The position numbers were made by a program, and so were the translations under genes. Shown here piece after piece: positions 13,804 to 21,108 of a stretch of 34,292 bases of DNA. Source of the stretch: Lachnospiraceae bacterium (GTDB lineage: Bacteria; Bacillota; Clostridia; Lachnospirales; Lachnospiraceae); the NCBI GenBank assembly GCA_910574745.1, contig CAJTCE010000036.1, positions 1-34,292 of the forward strand, written 5' to 3'. The number at the start of each line of letters is the position of its first letter. Within the stretch, counting starts at the first letter, position 1. The notes under the pieces are model-generated. The model saw only the letters and a list, made by a program, of their open reading frames with translations. It searched no databases and had not been told where the DNA came from.

Positions 13804-14280
13804 ATGTATCTGTTATTTTTTCTGTTCTGGGTTATTTTCAATGGACAGCTTACTTTTGAAATAGGAATTATCGGTATATTTGTTGCGGCGCTTTTGTATG
13901 CCTTTATTTGTAAATTTATGGGATGGAGCCCCAAAAAGGATATTTTCATGATGCAGTATACAGGGTTCATGCTTTGTTATCTGTTTGTGTTGCTCCGGGA
14001 GATTATAAAAGCCAATATGGACACCGTAAAAATGATTTTCACATCCAGATATGAAAGGGAACCGGTTCTGGTTACTTTCCGTTCAAAATTAAAATCTCCG
14101 GTTTTACGGGTTATTCTGGCAAATTCCATTACGTTGACGCCGGGAACCATTACGGTTTCTTTAGAAGGGGATACCTTTATGGTGCATGCTCTGGATAAGG
14201 ATTTTGTAGAGGGAATTGAAGATTCCGTTTTTGTAAAGTGGCTTCAACGGGCGGAAAGGATAGGACAAAAGGATGAGTAG
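13804..14280 (+). CDS. mrpE: Mrp/Mnh cation antiporter subunit E
   Basis: A 158-aa membrane protein of the MnhE/MrpE (MbhA) family. Two or three hydrophobic helices lie in the first 70 residues (MYLLFFLFWVIFNGQLTFE), followed by the diagnostic cytoplasmic half: ANMDTVKMIF, then SPVLRVILANSITLTPGTIT and a domain ending near WLQRAER. Subunit E is a small accessory part of the membrane complex that exchanges Na+ (or another cation) for H+. AAGGAAG precedes ATG 13804. It overlaps the next gene by 8 nt and is the first gene of the nine-gene operon. Confidence 0.93.
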   Translation: MYLLFFLFWVIFNGQLTFEIGIIGIFVAALLYAFICKFMGWSPKKDIFMMQYTGFMLCYLFVLLREIIKANMDTVKMIFTSRYEREPVLVTFRSKLKSPVLRVILANSITLTPGTITVSLEGDTFMVHALDKDFVEGIEDSVFVKWLQRAERIGQKDE

Positions 14281-14707
14281 CGGGATTCATGCTTTAGAAA
14301 CAACATATTATTTTCTTTTCATCGGGATTCTTATGGTATTGGGCATCATGCTTTTTTTGTGTCTGCTGCGAGCCTGCATGGGGCCCACCGTTGCCGACCG
14401 TCTGGTATCCGTTAATATGATGGGAACCATGGTCATGGTCATCATTGCAACGCTGGCTGTTATGATGGAGGAAAGCTATCTGGTGGATATCTGTATTATC
14501 TATGCCATGATCAGTTTTCTTGCGGTCATTGTATTATCCAAGGTTATTATGGGAGTCCGAAAAGAAGAGGAATCGGGGGAAACGCCAAGAGAGAAGGAAT
14601 TTACAGAAGAAATGATGGAAGAGAAGGAATTTGTAGAAGAAATGATGGAAGAGGAAGTAAGGGAAGCATTGGGAGAATACGGAAAAGAAAAAAGGGAGGA
14701 CGAATAG
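14273..14707 (+). CDS. mrpF: Mrp antiporter subunit F with acidic C-terminal tail
   Basis: The 144-aa product is longer than the usual 85-95 aa of MrpF. Residues about 10-95 contain three TM helices with the family core CLLRACMGPTVADRLVSVNM and DICIIYAMISFLAVIVLSK. The remaining 48 residues are a strongly acidic tail (many Glu, Met, Lys) containing a doubled EKEF(T/V)EEMME unit, which is not part of the family. The tail probably lies in the cytoplasm. It starts with ATG 14273 inside the mrpE stop and ends 1 nt before mrpG. Confidence 0.92.
   Translation: MSSGIHALETTYYFLFIGILMVLGIMLFLCLLRACMGPTVADRLVSVNMMGTMVMVIIATLAVMMEESYLVDICIIYAMISFLAVIVLSKVIMGVRKEEESGETPREKEFTEEMMEEKEFVEEMMEEEVREALGEYGKEKREDE
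14591..14650 (+). repeat. 30-bp in-frame tandem duplication in the mrpF tail
   Basis: Two consecutive 30-bp units (14591-14620 and 14621-14650) differ at two positions only (TTACAG versus TTGTAG region). Each encodes EKEF(T/V)EEMME. The high identity points to a recent duplication by slippage or unequal recombination. Confidence 0.9.
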
Positions 14708-14708
14708 A

Positions 14709-15035
14709 ATGGAAATTTTATTATGGATTCGCTTTATTTTGGGAACATTGTTTTTGCTGGCGGGCATGCTGCTTTTTGTGGTGGAGATCATCAGTGTTTA
14801 TAAACTGGATTATGTTCTGGACAGAATGCATGCGGCTGCCACGGGAGATACCTTTGGCATCGGCTTATCCCTTACGGGACTGATGATTTTAAACGGATTG
14901 AATCTGACCACCTTAAAGCTTTTGCTGATCGTGGTGTTTTTGTGGTGTTCTTCGCCGGTATCCTCCCATCTGATTGCAAAATTGGAGGTTGCTACCCATG
15001 AGGGAGAAGATAAGTACGGAGAGGTGGAAAAATGA
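14709..15035 (+). CDS. mrpG: Mrp antiporter subunit G
   Basis: The 108-aa product has three TM helices and the MnhG/MrpG (MbhC) signature: ILGTLFLLAGMLLFVVEIIS, DRMHAAATGDTFGIGLSLTG, and LLIVVFLWCSSPVSSHLIA. It is an accessory subunit of the antiporter membrane arm. It starts just after the mrpF stop with GGGAGG upstream, and its stop overlaps the ATG of the next gene. Confidence 0.93.
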   Translation: MEILLWIRFILGTLFLLAGMLLFVVEIISVYKLDYVLDRMHAAATGDTFGIGLSLTGLMILNGLNLTTLKLLLIVVFLWCSSPVSSHLIAKLEVATHEGEDKYGEVEK

Positions 15036-15301
15036 TGGAATATTTCATGTATGTACTGCTGTTTTTCCTGGTTGTCTGCGCTTTGGCAGTCAGCTTTACA
15101 AAAAGTCTGTTAAATGCGGTTTTAGTATTTATGTCTTACAGCCTGATCATGTCCATTATCTGGATTCTGTTAGAGTCGCCGGATCTGGCCATTACCGAAG
15201 CTGCGGTAGGTGCGGGAGTAACCAGTATTTTATTCTTTATTACCTTAAAGAAGATTGAAGCGATCAGAAAGGGGCATAAAGATGAGCAGACTGAAAAATG
15301 A
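15032..15301 (+). CDS. MbhD-like subunit (DUF4040)
   Basis: A 89-aa membrane protein with three helices, equivalent to the MbhD protein of archaeal group 4 hydrogenases and to part of the C-terminal region of MrpA. The signature is ALAVSFTKSLLNAVLVFMSY, ESPDLAITEAAVGAGVTSIL, and a final FFITLKKIE. In Mrp complexes of Bacillus this domain is fused to MrpA; here it is a free gene, as in Mbh. It starts at ATG 15032 inside the mrpG stop and overlaps the following gene by 20 nt. Confidence 0.9.
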   Translation: MMEYFMYVLLFFLVVCALAVSFTKSLLNAVLVFMSYSLIMSIIWILLESPDLAITEAAVGAGVTSILFFITLKKIEAIRKGHKDEQTEK

Positions 15302-16241
15302 TGAGGAATATAAAAAGACAAGAGCCTTCCGTTTTTTTCGGTGGATGAAAGGCGAGAAAGACCCCTATCTGGATGAAGTGGAAATGCAGCCGGGAGTTCC
15401 CTTTCAGGACAGCCGTACAGTAAATGAAATACTAATGGAAGAGCAGGAGACGCTGGAAAAGGTCTATAATACGGCTTCCAACAGGTGGTTACGGCGCTTT
15501 AAACAGCTTTATAATGTTCTTTCCGTTGTTTTCAGTTTGGCGCTTGCCGCAGTCATGCTTTACATGGTGGCAAAGCTTCCGACGGCAGGTACGGTGGATA
15601 GACCGGTTAATAATGAGGTTTCCAAGGTTTATATTGAAAACGGCATCCAGGATACGGGAGCTGTGAATATTGTTACGGGCATGATTTTGAATTACCGTGC
15701 TTTTGATACCTTCGGGGAAACCTGCGTCCTTTTTATCGCCACCACCTGTGTCATGATTCTTTTGATGAAGGAGGAGGAGAAAATAAGGGCGGACCAGACC
15801 TTGAATGACCGTCGCTTTGAGCCGAAAAACGATGTGATCCTGCAAAAGGTTGCCTTTATTTTAGTTCCCATTGTGTTTATTTTTGGAATCTATGTGATTT
15901 TAAACGGACATTTATCGCCGGGCGGCGGCTTTTCGGGAGGCGCCATGATCGGCGCGGGCATGATTTTATACGTAAGCGCCTACGGTTTTGATAAAATGCA
16001 GAAGTTTTTCAACGAGCATACCTACAAGGTGGTAAAGGTGGCGGCATTGTGTACTTATTGTGTTGTCATTACTTATTATTTGTTTATGGGGGCAAACGAT
16101 TTTGACAATCATATTCCTTTGGGCGTGCCGGGTATGATTTTTTCTTCAGGCATTATTTTGTGGCTGAATATTTTTGTGGGAATTGAAGTGGCATGTACCA
16201 TGTATGCCTTTTATGCATTATTCAGAAGAGGAGGACTGTAG
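15282..16241 (+). CDS. fused MbhE-like and MrpB subunit
   Basis: A 319-aa protein joining two subunits that are separate in Mbh. Residues 1-75 are a charged cytoplasmic extension. About 77-165 match MbhE: a TM helix, then VTGMILNYRAFDTFGETCVL and a second helix. About 183-319 match MrpB/MbhF: NDVILQKVAFILVPIVFIFG, then GHLSPGGGFSGGAMIGAGMI and two or three more helices. ATG 15282 is chosen because AAAGGGG sits 7 nt upstream; the in-frame TTG 15255 lacks a site. It overlaps the MbhD-like gene by 20 nt and sits directly before mrpC. Confidence 0.9.
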   Translation: MSRLKNDEEYKKTRAFRFFRWMKGEKDPYLDEVEMQPGVPFQDSRTVNEILMEEQETLEKVYNTASNRWLRRFKQLYNVLSVVFSLALAAVMLYMVAKLPTAGTVDRPVNNEVSKVYIENGIQDTGAVNIVTGMILNYRAFDTFGETCVLFIATTCVMILLMKEEEKIRADQTLNDRRFEPKNDVILQKVAFILVPIVFIFGIYVILNGHLSPGGGFSGGAMIGAGMILYVSAYGFDKMQKFFNEHTYKVVKVAALCTYCVVITYYLFMGANDFDNHIPLGVPGMIFSSGIILWLNIFVGIEVACTMYAFYALFRRGGL

Positions 16242-16242
16242 G

Positions 16243-16617
16243 ATGTTTGACGGACTGATATCCAATTACGGCGAAGCGGTTGCAGTGCTGCTCTTTGCCA
16301 TAGGCTTCGGAAATCTTCTTTTACAGAAAAATCTCATAAAAAAGATCATAGGTCTTAATTTCATGGATACGGGAACCTATCTGTTTCTGGCGGAAAAGGG
16401 ATATATAGAAGGAAGGATGGCGCCCATTGTGGTCAATGGGGTCCAGGATGTGAACGCCTACATTAATCCCATTCCCAGCGGACTGGTTTTGACGGGTATC
16501 GTTGTATCCGTATCCGTTACGGCGTTGATGCTGTCCCTTACCATAAGGCTGTATCAGAGATACCATACTCTGGATATGGATGAGATATCCACTATTTTGA
16601 AAAAGGAGGAGCTGTAA
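16243..16617 (+). CDS. mrpC: Mrp antiporter subunit C
   Basis: A 124-aa NuoK-like protein with three TM helices. Family marks are AVLLFAIGFGNLLLQKNLIK, GLNFMDTGTYLFLAEKG, and the PIPSGLVLTGIVVSVSVTAL stretch. The last helix contains the TGIVV segment shared with NuoK, where conserved acidic residues are often replaced in Mrp. ATG 16243 lies 8 nt after AGGAGG (16229-16234). The stop overlaps the next start (TAATG). Confidence 0.93.
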   Translation: MFDGLISNYGEAVAVLLFAIGFGNLLLQKNLIKKIIGLNFMDTGTYLFLAEKGYIEGRMAPIVVNGVQDVNAYINPIPSGLVLTGIVVSVSVTALMLSLTIRLYQRYHTLDMDEISTILKKEEL

Positions 16618-18110
16618 TGGAATTTTTACGCAATTTTCCTTGTTTCTCCGTGATTCTGACTATGTGTGCTTCCATTGTTTCTTCGGGAATGAACGGCAAA
16701 TGGGCAAGAAAGCTGAATATTGTTGTGATTTCAACAGTGGGGCTGTTGTCAGCGGCGGCTTTATACCTGACAATTGTGACGAACCAGTGCTATGTATACA
16801 AAATGGGACGCTTTCCCGCACCGTGGGGAAATGAAATCCGTTTCGGCGTTTTAGAGACTTTAATGGCCCTTTTCTTCAGCGTGGTTATGCTGCTTTCCGT
16901 TTTGGGAGGCAGAAAACATCTTTTTGAAGAGCTGGATCCTTTTAAGGAAAATCTTTATTATGTGTTGGTCAACCTTTTGATGAGCTCTTTGCTGGCGTTG
17001 ATTTATACCAATGATCTGTTTACGGCTTATGTATTTGTGGAGATTAATACCATTTCTGCCTGCGGCCTGATTATGATCAGGGAAAACGGCCATACTTTAG
17101 AGGCGGCAACCCGTTATATGATCATGAGCTTGATCGGTTCCGGACTTCTGCTTTTCGGACTTTGTATCCTGTATGGCATAACGGGGCATCTTTTGATGAG
17201 CAATATCAAGGAACAGGTGGCGCTTCTTGTGGCGACAGAGCAGTTTCACATTCCTTTAATTGTGGCAATCGTGTTTATAGTGGTAGGTCTTGCGGTTAAA
17301 AGCGCACTGTTTCCTTTCCACTCCTGGCTGCCGGATTCTTACGGGTATTCCACCGCATCCAGCGCGGCGATTTTGTCAAGCCTTGTGTCTAAGGGATATA
17401 TATTCCTGTTGGTTAAGATTTTTTACAGGGTGATCGGCTTTGAGATTATTACAGAAAGTAAGATTCTTAACGTATTGTTTGTTTTCGGCCTGTGCGGCAT
17501 GATTTTCGGCTCCTTAAGCGCCATAAAGGAAAATGATATCCGCAGGATGATCGCTTTTTCCTCTGTGGCACAGATCGGATATATTTATATGGGCTTCGGT
17601 CTGAGAACGGAAGCGGGAATTATCGCTTCCATTTTCCATATTTTTTCCCATGCGGCATCAAAGAGCATGTTGTTTATTTCGGCAGTGGGGCTTACCGACG
17701 TATCGGGAAAAAGCAAAAAGTTTCTTGATTTAACCGGTGCGGGGTACCGCAATGTCATTGCCGGGATTACCTTTACGGTAGGCGCTTTGTCTATGGTAGG
17801 CGTTCCTCTGTTTCCGGGCTTTATCAGTAAAATTCTTTTTGCCAGGGCAGGCGTTTCCGTGACTTTGAACAGGATGCTGCCTACTTTAATCTGCCTCGCC
17901 GTAAGCACCATATTGAATACGGTTTATTTTATGAAAACGGTTCTGCGTATTTATACGCCGGTAAAGACAGATTATAAGAACATCAAATGGAAAGAAAATC
18001 TTTCCTGCAGCATTGTCTGCATTTTCTTTATCATTCTCAATATAGCGCTTGGCATGTATTCCGAACCCATTGTGGAACTGATTCAATCGGGAATTGCCAT
18101 GTTTGCATAG
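16617..18110 (+). CDS. mrpD: antiporter subunit 1, MrpD type
   Basis: A 497-aa, about 14-TM antiporter-like subunit of the NuoL/M/N family. The N-terminal MGRFPAPWGNEIRFGVLETL is typical of MrpD. The ion-path residues are kept: E142 in VFVEINTI (TM5), K228 in GLAVKSALFPFHSWLPD (TM7) with H235, K259 in SSLVSKGY (TM8), and a Lys in GFISKILFA (TM12). It probably moves protons (or Na+) across the membrane. AAAAGGAGGAG precedes the ATG. It is the first of four such subunits in a row. Confidence 0.92.
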   Translation: MEFLRNFPCFSVILTMCASIVSSGMNGKWARKLNIVVISTVGLLSAAALYLTIVTNQCYVYKMGRFPAPWGNEIRFGVLETLMALFFSVVMLLSVLGGRKHLFEELDPFKENLYYVLVNLLMSSLLALIYTNDLFTAYVFVEINTISACGLIMIRENGHTLEAATRYMIMSLIGSGLLLFGLCILYGITGHLLMSNIKEQVALLVATEQFHIPLIVAIVFIVVGLAVKSALFPFHSWLPDSYGYSTASSAAILSSLVSKGYIFLLVKIFYRVIGFEIITESKILNVLFVFGLCGMIFGSLSAIKENDIRRMIAFSSVAQIGYIYMGFGLRTEAGIIASIFHIFSHAASKSMLFISAVGLTDVSGKSKKFLDLTGAGYRNVIAGITFTVGALSMVGVPLFPGFISKILFARAGVSVTLNRMLPTLICLAVSTILNTVYFMKTVLRIYTPVKTDYKNIKWKENLSCSIVCIFFIILNIALGMYSEPIVELIQSGIAMFA

Positions 18111-18124
18111 GGAGGGAGAAAGTT

Positions 18125-19603
18125 ATGAATGAGAGCGCTTCATTATTAGCGGCAATTCTGTTTCCGGTTCTTTCGGGAACGATTCTGCTGTTTTTAAAAA
18201 AAGCGGATAGCAGAAAAAAAATTCTGACTTATGTGGGAATGGCCATGGGGATTGCCGGGATTTTGGTTGTAAATGCTCTTTTTAGTAAAGAGAGGGAAAT
18301 TCTGCTGTTTTCTTTGACGAAAGATATCCCCATTGTGCTGAAGTTAGATAATATGGGAAAGCTGTTCCTGGCAGTGATGACTCTGATCTGGATGTTAGCG
18401 GGGATTTTTTCCTTTACTTATATGAAGCATGAAGGGAAGGAAAGCAGATATTTCGGATTTTACCTGATTACTCTTGGCGCTATGGCAGGCTTGGGATGCG
18501 CAGGAAATCTGGTTACCATGTATGGTTTTTTTGAATTCCTGACCTTGGCATCCTTTCCGCTTGTTATTCATAATCAGTCCAGAGAAGCCATTATGGCGGG
18601 ACTAAAATATCTGCTGTATTCCCTGTTTGGGGCTTATATGGCATTGTTTGGCGTGTTCTTTTTGTGCCGTTATACGGATACGGTTACCTTTACGCCGGGG
18701 GGGACCCTGAATATGAGTCTGGCAAATGGGAACGAATCTGTGCTTTTAGTTGCCTCAGGCCTGATGATTGTGGGATTTTCCGTTAAGGCGGGATTGTTTC
18801 CTTTGCACGCATGGCTTCCTACGGCCCATCCGGTAGCGCCTGCTCCGGCTTCGGCGCTTTTGTCCGGCGTTATTGTAAAGGCAGGGGTTCTTGCGGTTAT
18901 CCGTGTGATCTTTTATGAGTTTGGTACGGATTTTATCAGGGGAACCTGGGTGCAGTATTTATTTATGACTCTTTCCCTGATCACGGTGTTTATGGGTTCC
19001 ATGCTGGCATTTCGGGAAAAAGTATTAAAGAAGCGTCTTGCCTATTCCACGGTCAGCCAGCTTTCCTACATTTTGTTCGGAATCGCTCTTTTAAATCCTA
19101 CAGCCCTTACGGGATCCCTTTTACATGTGGTAGGGCATGCATTGATAAAATGCGCGCTTTTCCTTTGTGCGGGAGCCATTATTTTCCAGACGGGAATTAC
19201 TACGGTAGACGGTTTGAAAGGAATCGGCAAGAAGATGCCCGTAACGATCTGGTGTTTTACCATTGTTTCCCTGGGACTTATCGGTATTCCTCCTACAGGC
19301 GGGTTCATCAGCAAGTGGTATCTGGCTGAGGGAGCGTTGGATTCGGGTATTAAGGGCTTTCAGTATGCGGGGCCTATTGTGCTGCTGGTCAGTGCGCTTT
19401 TGACGGCAGGATACCTTCTTCCGGTTGTCATCATGGGATTTTTTCCGGGAGAGAAGTTTGATTATGAAAAGCTGAAAAAATGTGAAGCGGGTATGGCCAT
19501 GAAAATTCCTCTTGTGATTCTTGCGGCATTATCCGTTTTGATAGGTATGTTTCCCAAGCAGTTGATTGACTTTATCTCCGCTTTTGCGGCGGGGCTTATG
19601 TAG
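18125..19603 (+). CDS. antiporter subunit 2, NuoM/HyfB-like
   Basis: A 492-aa membrane protein with the same fold. Conserved residues are E137 in GFFEFLTLASF, K221 in GFSVKAGLFPLHAWLP with H228, K252 in SGVIVKAGV, and Lys in GFISKWYLAEG. The LHAWLPTAHPVAPAPASALL stretch is of the hydrogenase/complex-I NuoM type rather than classical MrpD. ATG 18125 follows GGAGGGAG at a suitable distance; a longer frame from 17987 would overlap subunit 1 by 124 nt and has no site. It lies 14 nt after subunit 1. Confidence 0.92.
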   Translation: MNESASLLAAILFPVLSGTILLFLKKADSRKKILTYVGMAMGIAGILVVNALFSKEREILLFSLTKDIPIVLKLDNMGKLFLAVMTLIWMLAGIFSFTYMKHEGKESRYFGFYLITLGAMAGLGCAGNLVTMYGFFEFLTLASFPLVIHNQSREAIMAGLKYLLYSLFGAYMALFGVFFLCRYTDTVTFTPGGTLNMSLANGNESVLLVASGLMIVGFSVKAGLFPLHAWLPTAHPVAPAPASALLSGVIVKAGVLAVIRVIFYEFGTDFIRGTWVQYLFMTLSLITVFMGSMLAFREKVLKKRLAYSTVSQLSYILFGIALLNPTALTGSLLHVVGHALIKCALFLCAGAIIFQTGITTVDGLKGIGKKMPVTIWCFTIVSLGLIGIPPTGGFISKWYLAEGALDSGIKGFQYAGPIVLLVSALLTAGYLLPVVIMGFFPGEKFDYEKLKKCEAGMAMKIPLVILAALSVLIGMFPKQLIDFISAFAAGLM

Positions 19604-19615
19604 GAGGAGATAAGA

Positions 19616-21091
19616 ATGAATGAATGCATGCTGTTGATCATCGTGTTATTCCCCTTTGCTGCAGGCGTTCTGGTTCCCCTGCTTCCCTTTAAAAGCAGGA
19701 GGGCAATGCTTGTTTTTATCGAAACGGCGGTCATCATAAACAGTATCATGGTATGGATGATTTTGCTAAACAAGCCTGCGGGAACCTTTACCATGCTCAA
19801 ATTTTCAGGGAACTTATCCGTTACTTTCCATATTGACGGACTGGCAATGGTCTTTGCGGGCCTGGTATCCCTGCTGTGGCCTCTTGCCACTTTATATTCC
19901 TTCGAGTACATGAAGCATGAAAATCATGAAAGGGTTTTCTTTACCTTTTATGTCATAACCTATGGCGTTACTCTGGGAATTGCAACCAGCGCCAACATTC
20001 TTTCCATGTATTTCTTTTATGAATTGTTGACTCTGGTAACAACGCCGCTTGTGCTTCATACGTTGAAAAGGGAGGCGGTGTTAGCAGCCAGAACCTATTT
20101 GTATTATTCCATCGGCGGGGCGGCGTTTGCCTTTATCGGTATGATATTTGTGATCATATACGGTTCCACCACGGACTTCATATACGGCGGTGTCATGGAT
20201 GTGAATCCCTATACGGGAAATGTGAACCTGCTTTTGTTTATTTATGTGCTGGCGTTTATGGGCTTCGGCGTAAAAGCAGCGGTATGCCCTTTTTGTGCAT
20301 GGCTGCCTCAGGCAGGCGTGGCGCCGACGCCGGTTACGGCGCTGTTACATGCGGTTGCCGTAGTAAAATCCGGCGCCTTTGCTATTATGCGCCTGACCTA
20401 TTACAGCTTCGGAACGGATTTCCTGAAAGGGACATGGGCACAGTATACGGTAATGGGAGTTACGATTTTTACCATTGTATTCGGCTGCTCCATGGCGGTC
20501 AGGGAACGGCATATTAAAAGGAGACTGGCTTATTCCACGATCAGTAATTTGAGCTATATTCTTTTTGGCGTGACCATTATGACGCCTTTAGGATTAGTGG
20601 GGGCTTTAACCCATATGGTCTGCCATGCGGTTATGAAAATCTGTTCCTTTTTCTGTGCAGGAGCGATTATGTATAAGACAGAAAAAAGCTATGTTTATGA
20701 ATTAGACGGTCTGGGAAGGAAGATGCCAAAGACCTTTGGAATTTTTACGGTTTCCTCCCTTGCCTTAATGGGCGTGCCGGGGCTTTGCGGATTTATTTCC
20801 AAGTTTAATCTGGCAAAGGCGGCTGTGGAAAGTCAGAATATATTAGGGTATGTGGGAATCGGCGCTTTACTGGTCTCGGCTGTGCTGACGGCGATTTATA
20901 TGATGGGAATCGTGGTGCGGGCGTATTTCCCCAAACAGGATTTTGATTATGAAACGATCAGCGAGGTGCGTGACCCTAACTGGCTGATGCTTCTGCCCCT
21001 TGGAATATTTACTGCGGGCATTCTGGTTTTGGGGCTGTATCCGGTACCTTTGCTGGATTTCTTTCGTGATATTGCAATGGGACTGCTTTAG
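19616..21091 (+). CDS. antiporter subunit 3, MrpA N-domain-like
   Basis: A 491-aa antiporter-like subunit. E136 (FFYELLTL), K220 (GFGVKAAV), K251 (AVAVVKSG) and the TM12 Lys (GFISKFNLAKA) are kept. The segment APTPVTALLHAVAVVKSG has the extra His typical of MrpA and NuoL. In the preceding motif the normally conserved His of FPLHxWLP is a Cys (CPFCAWLP, C227). It lacks the long MrpA C-terminal domains, which are encoded separately upstream as MbhD and MbhE-like parts. GGAGGAG precedes ATG 19616. Confidence 0.92.
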   Translation: MNECMLLIIVLFPFAAGVLVPLLPFKSRRAMLVFIETAVIINSIMVWMILLNKPAGTFTMLKFSGNLSVTFHIDGLAMVFAGLVSLLWPLATLYSFEYMKHENHERVFFTFYVITYGVTLGIATSANILSMYFFYELLTLVTTPLVLHTLKREAVLAARTYLYYSIGGAAFAFIGMIFVIIYGSTTDFIYGGVMDVNPYTGNVNLLLFIYVLAFMGFGVKAAVCPFCAWLPQAGVAPTPVTALLHAVAVVKSGAFAIMRLTYYSFGTDFLKGTWAQYTVMGVTIFTIVFGCSMAVRERHIKRRLAYSTISNLSYILFGVTIMTPLGLVGALTHMVCHAVMKICSFFCAGAIMYKTEKSYVYELDGLGRKMPKTFGIFTVSSLALMGVPGLCGFISKFNLAKAAVESQNILGYVGIGALLVSAVLTAIYMMGIVVRAYFPKQDFDYETISEVRDPNWLMLLPLGIFTAGILVLGLYPVPLLDFFRDIAMGLL

Positions 21092-21108
21092 GAAAGGAGA
21101 ATGGAGAA

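Noticed and set aside
17987-18124. Long N-terminal extension of antiporter subunit 2
   Set aside because: It would overlap subunit 1 in another frame and encodes Cys/His-rich sequence; GGAGGGAG clearly serves ATG 18125.
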